Positions 25,240 to 37,500 of a stretch of DNA of 64,000 nucleotides are shown piece by piece. The stretch covers positions 120,618-184,617 of the forward strand of contig RQTK01000210.1 of the NCBI GenBank assembly GCA_003991915.1, in the 5' to 3' direction. Source of the stretch: Elysia chlorotica (Eukaryota > Mollusca > Gastropoda > Plakobranchidae). The notes under the pieces are model-generated. The model did not search any database and was not told the DNA's origin. It was given only the letters and a program-made list of their open reading frames with translations. The position numbers and the translations under genes are program-made. Every line of letters starts with the position of its first letter. Position 1 is the stretch's first letter.

Positions 25240-25601
25240 GTGAAAAACAAATAATTCAATGAAATGCATCTGATACACCAATTTTCGGTTTTATAGTCTT
25301 ATTATGATATTTACGGGTTTCATCGATTTCAATCCAACCAAATTTTAATCTGGTTGCAATACAATTTGTAAATATTGTGACAAGATAGTATTATAATCTA
25401 GATCTAGATCTAGATCTAGACCCTCTCAGACTCATCTTTTTCTTCTTCTTCTTCTTCTTCTTCTTCTTCTTCTTCTTCTTCTTCTTCCTCAGTATTACTG
25501 CTCAAATTCAACTTGTTATAGATCTAGATCTAGTAATTTTGATTACTTCCAGGTTTGGTTCACAGTCGCTTGGATATTAATTTTTGTAATTTAGATCTAC
25601 A

Positions 25602-25651
<50 letters not shown>

Positions 25652-28488
25652 TCTCCTCCCCACACACTCTTCCTCCCAGTCCCAGCCCCCACCCTATTTT
25701 ACTGGTCAAAAAGAAAAAAGTTATAAATGTAGAAAGGCAAGATCATTCGATCGATATGGACTAGTCTCGGGTAGGCCTACCCAACCGATTTTAAGAATTA
25801 AGGGGAACATTTTTATTAAAAGTCAATGATATCCTGGAGCATAGTGTCTTGTTTAAATTTGTTAAACTGGCTGAGTATGTATTTGTCCAAATTGTGCTAT
25901 ACTCACATAGCATCTATAGTTTTTCTATCTAAATGATGCGTATAGCAAAATTTGGTCAAAAGCACTATCTGATGTGCGTATAGTAAAGTTTGGTAAAAAA
26001 AATATATTTAATTATGGTGAAGAGGCACAAACATTATATATATAATGCAAATAGACATATCCGACTATAGTAACACGAATTGCATGCAATAGCAATTTTT
26101 TTATGGAAGTGGGTGCTCGCGGCGCAGTTAGTCATGGAGAAGTTTGGCTTTCTCAGCGCTCAGTAAAGTCAACGTCGTCAGAATCGACTTTTTTTGTTTC
26201 ACTTTCACTAAACTTAGATCTGAGTGACTCACTACAATGCAATGCAGTCTGAGAGGGAACTTAAACTTAGAGCAGGCAGCATGTTGTTCTTTGAGGAGAA
26301 TCAAGTTTTTACAAGTTGGAACGAGTTTTTGGGGCTTTGTGAACATAAACTGCGTAGTTAGGTAGTTCAACTTTGTGAATGCGAACTGCGTAGTTAGGAA
26401 GTTCGACTTTCCTAATGCGAACTGCTTAGTCAGAAAGTTCGACTTTCTGAACGTGAGCTGTGTAGTGTCTGCCAACGACCTTTTTTTAATTGACACAGTG
26501 AGATTTATTTTTTTATTTAGGGCAATTTCACATTGTCAGTGTATCTTGACAAGAGTTCTTTTCAAATTTATAGACACAGAGCGTTTGATACAATGTCATT
26601 CCATGCCATGTTTAAAGTAATTATACTTGTAACACACTTCAGTAAGAAAAGATGTCACTTTTCTTCTGTTCTTCTAAATTTAGATACCAAAACAGATATA
26701 TAGGCATTTCCATTTCTCTCTGTTGACAACTGGCAAAAATTGTATGACTACTGGATCAACAGATTCATGTCCACATGTTTACCATGTCTGTAAAAACATG
26801 GTCATATTTCTGGGAATTGTTTACCTGATCAGAAGAAATGTATGTTGTTTCCAACATAGGAATTACTTATAAATCAAATCAAATTTCAATTCTTTTCGAA
26901 TGTAGTCATTTTAATACCTGTAAGAAATGATGCAGGTGGAAAACGTGCCCTAAAAAAGGGGGGGGGGGGGGGGGCTTTTCTTTAAGAGAGTTTAAATCAT
27001 GACTAAAAATCTCATTGTTCAATTTGTTTTTAAAAAATCCTTGAATTTTGTATACATGTTACAGACCATTCAGCAGTTTCTAGAGGAAATCAATATTTCC
27101 CTGGAAAGTCGGCAAAGATCACCTGTATCATGGAGTGCTGCATGCAAGTTTCTTATGGCAAGGAAGTTCGATCTTCGACGAGCCATTGAATTATTTACAT
27201 CACATGAGGTCAGCAATAACAATTTGTGTTTCTCTTCTCTTTTTTTACTACCATGCATGGTATGAATGATTCTAGTACAGATAAGCATTATAAAGAATTG
27301 TGGGTACTGTGTTGAAGTTAGGAAGAGAATTTCTTGTTTCAACTTTTTGAAGATTCATACCAATATAATAATGGTTTGTTAATACCCATTCAATGTTGAT
27401 TTTTGGCTCTGAAAACTTCTGTACATCTTTTCAAATATATCACAAGATAGTAGATACATGTTGTTTGACAGCCTGGTTTAGTATTCCATGTAAGCAGATA
27501 TGAGAATTTTGTAACTTTAAATTGCCATACTTAGTCCTCTTCCTTAGTATCACAAAAATGAGTTATCTCCAAGATTGAACTCATCTCCTGCACATGATTG
27601 TCACATCCATCCATCAAGTACCATGATAATTTGTAACGTTCATGATCATGCCCATCCACACTTACTTTTCGGCTTTCAAGGCCATTATTTTGTGCCTGGC
27701 ATAATAAAATAAATCCACTTTGTTAGTCTATTTGTTACCTTTTTTATACAGAGGAAGAAGTAAATGTCTATGCAATGGGAGTAGTTAAAGTGTTCTTTTT
27801 TTTTTTTATCTGATCATCATAATGAAGTTGATCTAATACAAGTTTGTTTGGTTGGTTGTTGTTTTTTTTATTTGGCTTTTTTTTTTTTAAACCTAGACCA
27901 TCATACATCGGGTATATTTATAGACCATATCAGTTTATGTTCATTCTGAGCATGGCCCGGAGGTCTTGTCACTTGTGCGCCGGTGATGTCAAGAATTTGG
28001 TGTTTTCTTACTTCTCAGTTTTCTGTTCTAGGGCTCGTTGGTTTGAGATGCGCAAGTGGATTACGTGGTAGAGAGGGGAGATGAAGCTAGCACACACAGA
28101 GTTGTGAGCAAGAAATTTTCATGGGGGTGAAACTGAAACTGAAAGTCAATAAACCCAGATCTAGATTTTTTGGCAGATTAAATAGTGCAGTAAGATAGGG
28201 GAGGAGAGCGTAAAGAAACTCACACTCTGGGTGTTTTGACTTCTTCGTCCTGTGTAGCTTGCTCTCAATATGATTTGCTTGTGTTTGGGACATAGACACG
28301 AAAACACAGATTGTTTAGAGCTTTTAATGGAGTATAGAACAATTCAATCTGGATCTAATCTAAAGCTGATCTGAAGACAGGCTTACCATTATCAAGTAAG
28401 ATCTTCAGCTATTTCAATCACGCTACATCCTAGATCTAGATTCAAGATCTACATCAATATATAGTTCTTTTTTTTAACTAATTTTTAC

Positions 28489-28577
<89 letters not shown>

Positions 28578-31500
28578 TACTCTTCACTCATCATTTGGCC
28601 TTTCATTTTACAGGCTACCAGAGAAAGAGAGGACTTACAAGTGATAGAACCAAATGATAAGTTTATCCAGAAAGAACTTGAAACTGGAAAATTCACTCTG
28701 TTGGTAAATTCTCATATATATTCTACTATTTTGAGGCAGCTTTAACTTCTTACTTTTCTAGAAGAAGAAAAAAACAAGTCATCCATTAAACGTTTGCAGA
28801 CAAGTTTGTGTTATTGAACTTCAATATGATTAAATTAAACATGTTACTTTACCAGTTTACATTCTGTTTTCTTGGGTATTTTTTGTTTAACTTATTGATA
28901 TTAACACCTTTGAAATAGAAACTTCCTTTTATAAATTTCCCACAATAATTCATAATGTATTTTTTTTCTTTTAACCAAAATAGCTGTGTAATAATATTTT
29001 CTTAAATACATACAAAAGCTCTTGTAAACTATTTTCTATTCTATTTACAAAAAGAGCAAAATACCCTTTTTAACCTATATTACTAGGCATGAACCTTTAT
29101 TTTAATTATTTTTAAGGAAAAATGTTTTTTTTTGTCCTTCTTGTAGCAGTGGATCTGGTTTTGATTTAATGGAACATTTATGCATGACACTCTTGAGTCT
29201 TCAAATAATTTGATTTACAAGACAGAATCTTCACAACTTTATCCATGGCCTTTCTTATCAAAAGACGTGACAGCAAAACAAAAAGCTATAGACTCATTAG
29301 TCATGATATCTTGTAACTTCTTCAGTCCTCAAAATAGCCTAGTTGCTGATGCTACTGATGTTGAGAAATCATGAAAAGAAACATAGTGTGTGTCTTATTT
29401 ATGGATGTCCTTTTCAAGGTTGCAATAACCTATATCAAGGAGTATTGATTTAATAGCTGTACCTAACCATTTCAGCCAGGGAGAGACAGGACTTGTGCTG
29501 CTGTAGCCTTGTTCACTGCCCGGCTTCACTACCCTCCTCAAACCACCCACCAGGTGGTGCTGAAGTCTCTAGTCTACCAGTTGGATGCAGCACTTGAAAG
29601 GTAGAACTTTTTTAGCCTTTCATCATTTTTTTTTTTTTCTTTTTTTTTTTTACTTTTGTTTTCAGTCCCATAAATCCACTCACTATAATCCAACTTTTCA
29701 TTTTATCTTTATTTACCAAGAAACATTTTTAGCAGGGGGTTATTTAAATATGATCGAGTAGATTTTTTTTTTCACTGTTTGATATTTGAGAGTGAAAAGT
29801 TAAGAAAAATAATTTGACCCTTGTTTCCTTGAATAATTTACACACAAGCAATAAAAGATAGTATTTGAAATGATAATTTAATGCCAAGTTGAAATGTTAA
29901 TTGGTAATGATCATTGACGTATTAAATAATAATGATAATAAAAAGTAGCAAGATTATTTATAGTATATACCACAACTATGCATCTACTAATGCTGCTGCT
30001 AATGCTTCTAATGTTACTTTAAAATAGCCGTCACATTAACTGCTGGTGTGATATGCTAATAAATGCAGATATTTTCTTTACATTTGCAGCTTAGAATGAT
30101 AACAGTCATGCTTTTGACAAAACAAGTGTGATTTATAAACCCCTTTGTAGCTGAATACTTGTGAGAATTTTTTTTAATGTAAAAATCCTCGGCACATCAT
30201 AGTGAGCTGGCTTTGGAGGTAGAGTTTTGGACTTCTATATGGGAAGCTTCAGTTCAACCATCTGATAAATTTATTTACAGATTTTGTCTTATACTGTTTG
30301 GGACAATGTCAGAATAATTTTACCAGCAGAGACAGAAATCTGCTAGTATCCTTGCACTGTGACTCTGTGACAGTAAATTCAAAAATGAATTGTCAGACCA
30401 TTGTTTATGTTCCTTCTTGGTAACCAAGAAACAGTTTCTCTCCTACAAATATTATCTTCATTAACTGACGTGAACATCATGCTATTACAGACTTTATTTG
30501 ACTTTAACTGGCTTGACCAGCTATCTGGGTCAAATTATGCCCAGTGGCTATGTGCATAGCTAAATTTTCAAATATTTCAAAAATGTATAACTAAGCCTAT
30601 TTCATAAATTATTTTTATTATGACCTTTTATGACTATCTGAGACTAAACATACTTCTTGGGTCTATACCCATAGAGGCATTTTAGAAAAATATGTGTTTT
30701 AAAGTTTTGAATCGAGAGCACACGGCGACAAATTATGTTCACTTTAGTTTGTGAGCAGCAAGCTTTAAGCCCGTAAATCTTGCACCCTTGTCCGTTTTCA
30801 ACAAAATGGAACACTACATTTTAGCCATCCACGTGCAGCACACAAAATTTATATCTTTGTAAACAAGAAGAATATACAATTCTGTTGATATAAAATTGTA
30901 TTTTCTCTATGGTTACAAAGTAAATAAAAACTTAAATTTAAAATAACAATCATGGTAATAATTCTGGATTTCCATCAACCAATTAAAGTTGTTATAACAT
31001 TAGACAGCATATACCTTTCCATATGAAATTTAGTTCCCCGGAAATGTTTATATTTAGTAAAATAACTTATGAAAATAAAACAAAGATTTAATCTGCATGA
31101 TTTAAACTGCGCAATAAAATAAAGTGTTGAGTTTTGAAAATTTTCCTGTAAAAATGAGCACAGGCAATCGCTCGCACCTGCATCGGGTGAAAAGTCATTA
31201 TTAATCTCCCGATGTCGCCTCGTGAGAGGGTGATCGTCGCTGGTCAGGTGTCTGCCTATTTATTGCTCAGAACTAAATTGAACGGAATCTGTGCATTTTC
31301 GCAAGCCGTGAGCAGGAAAAAATGGGTGCTCAACATAGTGCAAACGTTTACCGCAGTATGTATATTCACAGGTGTTAGCCCGGCGTCGCAAGCTGTTGTC
31401 TCTCACCCAACATACGCTGGCGGCGCAAGTGTAAAATAAATCTAAAATAGTTGCATATTGTCTGTCACTTGCTGGGGTTTTATGTGGGGCTAGGTAGATT

Positions 31501-34500
31501 TGGGCACAAAATCAAGTTGTAGGTGGAGAGAGAGAAGATCACTTGTCTATTTTAATGCAGTCATTAGGTAAACCTGGAATCTTACCTGACTCTTGACTAT
31601 TTTTTATTTTTTTTAAAATACACATATCACCTTTCACATTCTAGTGCTTAACTAGACACGCCTGGTCAGCTTCTTAACTTTAACCTTGTTTTTATATTCC
31701 ATGCTTATCCTCTCTTGGGCTTTGATTTTATATGACTAAGTCTGCTTTACGTTACAGATTTTCTCAAAAACCATCAGACAGGAGCATATGAAATTTCCAG
31801 TCCAATTTTTTAAATTTTATTTATAAAGTAACACAGAAGAACTTTTACATAATTTAAACAATGATATAAAATGCAAAGAAATTTCAGATAAAATGCTGCA
31901 TGTGCTCAAAATCTACATTTTCAAAACAATTATATTGCACTAGTTAAGAAGACTCTTGTTTTACAGCAAAAAATTGTCACTTATACAGTATATTTCACCT
32001 ATGATAAAACAGCCATCATCTTAAATGCATGCATGGACAAAGAACTCAGGAAAAAAATTGTGTTAAAGGTAGAATTAATGCCTTAAATGTCCTCCTCAAT
32101 GACTCAGTAAACTTTATGTGTCAGTATCAGGTAGTTCTCTATGGTTTTAAAAAGAGGCATGGAATGTCAGTAATTTAGGAAGGGCAAAAAGTAGAACAAT
32201 AGAGTTGTGCATTTCTATATAAAACAAACAAGCAAAACATTTTTAATATAAAAAATCAACGTCTATTGTGACTATTATGTATCTCAAGGAAAATCTGCTA
32301 CAAAATATAAAAACTAAACATTGTTCACAAAAGCATGTCCTTTTTAAGATCTTATTGTTCACTGTCTCAGAAATGTATATATGTTGACCTTATTATGAAT
32401 GTATTCAGACTTAACAGAAAAATTCATTTGCCTTACTAGTCTAATTGTTTGCTTTATTTTCAGCATCGACACTCAACGGCATGGTTTAGTTTTTGTTTAT
32501 GACATGACAGAATCAAAGTATGCAAACTTTGACTATGACCTCAGCATAAAGATTCTAAGCCTTTTAAAGGTAAAGATAAAATCCTTTTCGTGTCTGATAG
32601 TATTTCATAATTTGCAACATGTTTGATGCGTACCGCTTAATACATACATTTCCATTGTTAGATAAGCTATTAGTACCTTTTAGGCTGTTCTGGCCGATTT
32701 TAATGAATTTTTTTTTCCTAATTTTATCATATCGACTTTGCTGGTTACAGTATATTGTGATTAAAAAAAAAAGATTTTCCTGTCCTTGTAAGCGGACACA
32801 GTATGTACAGATGTTGAATTTATTTCTTTTACAGGGTGCATACCCAGCTAGGCTGAAAAAAGTTCTCATTGTAACAGCGCCTTTGTGGTTTAAGGCCCCA
32901 TTTAAGATCCTTCGACTGTTTGTGAAGGAAAAATTAAGGGATCGGGTAAGTGTTTAAATTATCTTTTCGATGAAAAACAATATATGACTACTACTGTCGC
33001 TAGTTGTTAAGGTTTATTTTTAATGGTTTTTTTTTTTTCATCTACACATTTGTGTGGCATGAAAAGGATGTAGCTTGGTATGTCAGGGGTGGAACCGGTT
33101 CTGTTGTTTTTTTATTTCCATTTCTCTAAAGGATCTGAAAATTTCAGCCTTTCAAAACTGGGATTCTGTCGCCGTATGAGACCCTCCTTTGGAACATAGG
33201 TGTCCAACTAGGAGAGAGCTTTCTGCTGAAAAATGTCATTTACTGGATAAAAGTGATTTAAATAAAAGAAATGCCTTAAATGGAAAAAGACCAAAATATT
33301 ACTATTGATGAAAATAGAGATTATTTTTGGTGTGATTTATGTAATACACATACTTTTTCTTTAATGTTCCACTTCAATTATTATATCTGATGATATTGAT
33401 AGTATGTGGATTCTCGAGCCATGCCAGTTCAATTAAAAATCCGTTGTTCTTTGTTTGCTTTTTGGGGTGTGGGTTTTTTTTTTAAATATACAATGTCATG
33501 TATGTCAAGGTTTAAGTCTTGTTTTAGTTTTTTTGTGATAATACGAACAGTAGTTTTGATTTTTTTTTTATGTCTCACATCTCTGAACAATGCAATATAT
33601 TCATATTTAAACAGTGCTATTTACATCTCCCAGCTTATCCTTAAAATAGCTAGATTGTGTTTTTTTAATATTTCATATTTTCTGTAATTTTTATTGTAGG
33701 TTTACACCGTCAACGTAGGAGAACTGATATCATTTATTCCAAAAGAAAGCTTGCCGATCCAGTTAGGTGGAAGCCAAGTCCCATGCCACCAAGTTTGGCT
33801 ACAGATGTGCTATCAGTGCGCCACCAACCAGCAGCCGAATCTTAGCTCATATTTCGCTGCCTGCCCGACTGGACCGGACGGTCGCTGCAGGTCTGTGTCT
33901 CGCAGCGGATCAACCGACATGGATAACCACATCAGTGATTTTGATTCTGAGAGTTCCAAAGACACAGTGAATGAGAAGCACACACATGAATACAAAGAAA
34001 AAGAGAAAGAGGATGTAGACGATATGGATGAGACTTTTAAAGATAAAACAGGACTTAAAGATAAAGACAGTGTAACTGCTATCAGTCGCAAAAGAAAAAC
34101 ATCTGATTCCAGAACAGGTTTGCCTGATCAATCGACTGTTAACGAACCTCCCGTTGATGACATGCCCAGAAAAAAGCGACCTTTGTCATCGGGATCAAAT
34201 ATTCTTGATGATTCAATACATATGCCAGATTGTAATGGCGTAAACATTCAGGAGCTCTTAAACAAGGTAAATTCTTTGAAGCGGAAAGGCCTGTTCCAAG
34301 AATACGGATCTATTAAGATGGAAGCGCCAAGTGGAACTTTCAATACCAGCAAGTGAGTTTGCACAATTTTGATTCAGTAAGAACGTTTTTTCTGTTTTTA
34401 GCAAAATAGAAATGTTATGTTTGTTAAGGTTCAGAGCACTTAAAAATTAAATGTCCATTTAACCTAGCACTTGGGTTTACTTTGTCATGCAAGAAAGTTA

Positions 34501-37500
34501 ATTTTTTTTAGGACAGCTGTATGGCAATGCCAAAAATTGAAATGTTAATATTAAAAGTAATGGAGGCAAGTCAAGTATGATATGAAACCATAATACATCT
34601 CTGGCCTTTTATTTATTGGAGACTCACATCTTTTTTTTTTTCAGAATTTAATTTTAATAAACATATTATGAGTTTTCCTTTCAATCTTGCCGCTTACATT
34701 CTTTTTCTTGTGCAGGCTCAAGGCAAACCTCCCAAAAAATAGATACACAGATGTTTTATGCTATGACCACAGTCGTGTGACTATTCCAGTTACTGAGGAA
34801 GATCTGTCCACTGATTATATCAATGCCAATTTTGTTGATGGGTACATGCAAAAAAATGCATATATTTCAACTCAAGGTAAAGTAGATGGTGCAGGGCTCT
34901 CGGTGTAACCGATTTGTACTATTTTTTAACTTTTGAATAGAGATCTGCATAAAACAAAAAGGAAATTAAACTAGATTAGAGTGCTAATGAAGAACACACA
35001 CTTATTAAAAAAAAATGGATTCAGTCAGCTATGCTTTACAACTAGTCTTGTTTTGAAGTTACAATTAAACTCAATTCAACCAGTTGACCTAATACAACCA
35101 ATAATTAAGATTTATTCAGCTTGTGTATTCTGTTGGGTTTTTTTTAATAGATATATTCTTTTATTGTTAGTTTTAATAGTCATTTATTTAAACAGCTTGT
35201 GTATTCTGTTTTTTTTTAATTAGATATATTCTTTTATTGTTAGTTTAATAGTCATTTATTTAAATAATACGAATCATGTGTTTTTATAAAGTGAAATTAA
35301 TTTTTATATTCCTCCAAAGGACCCTTGCCGAAGACTTTTGTTGATTTCTGGAGAATGGTGTGGCATAATAAAACCAGAGTGATAGTCATGACTACAAGGT
35401 AACATTTCCCGTGGTCTAGTGTTGATAGTCTAGAGATCATCAGATTTGGTCTAATGGTATTGTGGTCTCCGGCTAAGAACCCACCCCTCAGGAGACAAGA
35501 AAAGCGGGATCTAATGGGACGAGAAGAAAATGAGCCTGGGGTCTGCAAACAAGTGATCAGTTATTATAGAATAATTATATCATGAAATTTCACGTTCATA
35601 GGTAGCCTGAGTTGTTTTTATTTTATTTCTTATTTTTTTAAGATTGTAACTGTAGGCCTTCAGTCAGCTGTTGCAAAGCATTGCAAGGCACTCATACCAG
35701 TCGTCAAAATGCATTGATTTGTAAAGATAGGTAAACTTTGGTAAGAGGAAAAGATCTCATAGGGGCATAATTAGTGCCACTGAAATGTCAATCGACTCTA
35801 CCTTGAATGAACTCTAACAAACTGGACAAATTGCATTATTTAAGTGCTATGCCCAAATTTACAAAATTAAAATAATATTTACAACATGAACAGGACTTCT
35901 TCAGTGGAACCATGGGTCTTTTCAAACAAAGAAAGAGAAGTGAATCAATTTGTAAATTACTTGTTTATTTTTATGACACAAATTGAAAATAAAGAGTCAC
36001 TTGCATGGATTCATTCCCTTTTGTGCATTTTAACAATTTAATGATGGCAGAACAAGAGTTATCCATAATTTTCAATTTTACATGATTTTTTTTTTTTCTA
36101 TTCTTTTTTTCTTCCTTTTCCTATAGAACGATAGAAAGATCAAGAATGAAGTGTGGGCAATACTGGCCAAATGAAGCAGATTCTGATGAACAATTTCAAG
36201 AATTTATTGTTTACAACAACAGTATTATCGAAGGCAAAGACTTCACAGAGTCCCACCTTATGCTACACAATACAAATGTAAATAGTAGCTCTTAAGTAAC
36301 ACATTCATTCACCTGTACTATAATAAGATTTTTTATTTGAGTGTCTTTATTTAAACCTGAGAATTTGTAAAGATGCATCATAACCACTTGTTGTTTGATA
36401 TTAAATAAATGGTTTAATGCACATTTTGTTCTTAGTTTCTAGTTTTACAAATCTGAAAAGCAATCATCTTATATTTTGTCAAAACCATATCAATCTTTTT
36501 GAATTGCTTTACAGTCAGTTATCATAGAATGCTACTTTTATATTGTGAGTGGAAAGAATATAGCTCAAATACCTGATGTATTTTTTGTTTTGTTTTTTTT
36601 ATGTTGCTGGGGCTTTTTTGCATCTTGTTTATAATGTCAATGCAAATTGAATGCCATGACCAACATGACTTTAACCACATTCAAACCTCATAGGCTAGCC
36701 AAGAGACATAAAATTGCTGCAGACAACTTATGGTGTGCCTTTAGTAAAAGGAATCAATTAGAATTTGTGAACATTTGTTTAATTCAAGGTTCATAGGATT
36801 CATCATATCAAATGCTATTGCCTGAAGTTTCAGATCATAAAAGGTAAATGGGCGTTTATGGGGACATACATATGTCCATGAAGTCCTTCTTAACCAATTT
36901 TTTTTTCATTTATGTATAAAAGGTTTGTTCCTTGTCTTTTCTGTAGACTGGTGAGTCTCGAGAACTGGTACATCTGCAGTTCACAAGTTGGCCTGACTAT
37001 GGAGTGCCCCCAGCTGCTCCTTTCCTGGACTTTTTGTTCAAAGTGAGAGCTGTCCAGGAGTCTGCTACAAAAGAAGTGGGCAGTGAATGGACAGGCCATC
37101 CTCTTGGTCCCCCTATAGTAGTCCATTGTAGTGCTGGTATTGGCAGAACAGGCAAGTAATAGTTTTCATCCAACAGACATTTTCATAAGATTTTACTCAG
37201 AATAAATGACTTTCTGATCTCTTATTGTTTATGTATACTTTCTTTTATAATTTCATCTCATTTGCCGCCAGCCACTCCCTGCTAAGATGAGAGACACACA
37301 GCGCTGATCTAGTCACTTCACACTTTGCTGTCACCAATAGCACACGCTTTTCTTAGCAGGAGAATTCAGCCCCTTTGCTTGCAAATTAGAGGGAAACCAG
37401 CTTATTTTTTACACTTAAGTCTTTTAAAGTTACCTGAAATTTTGCCTGAGCAGACCATAAACAAACACCAAATTTCCATATAATAAAATGTATGATTCCC

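Larger units (their letters stand above)
25240..27064 (+). other. PTPN9 intron 1
   Basis: No exon seen. Holds tandem (ATCTAG)n near 25397-25420, (CTT)n at 25436-25488, (CT)n at 25603-25647, the 36-bp repeat at 26300-26470 and a poly(G) run near 26959. Confidence 0.7.

Noticed and set aside
26128-26496. Minus-strand open frame with 12-residue repeats ([13 protein letters not shown])
   Set aside because: Product of the 36-bp minisatellite inside a PTPN9 intron; no splice context.
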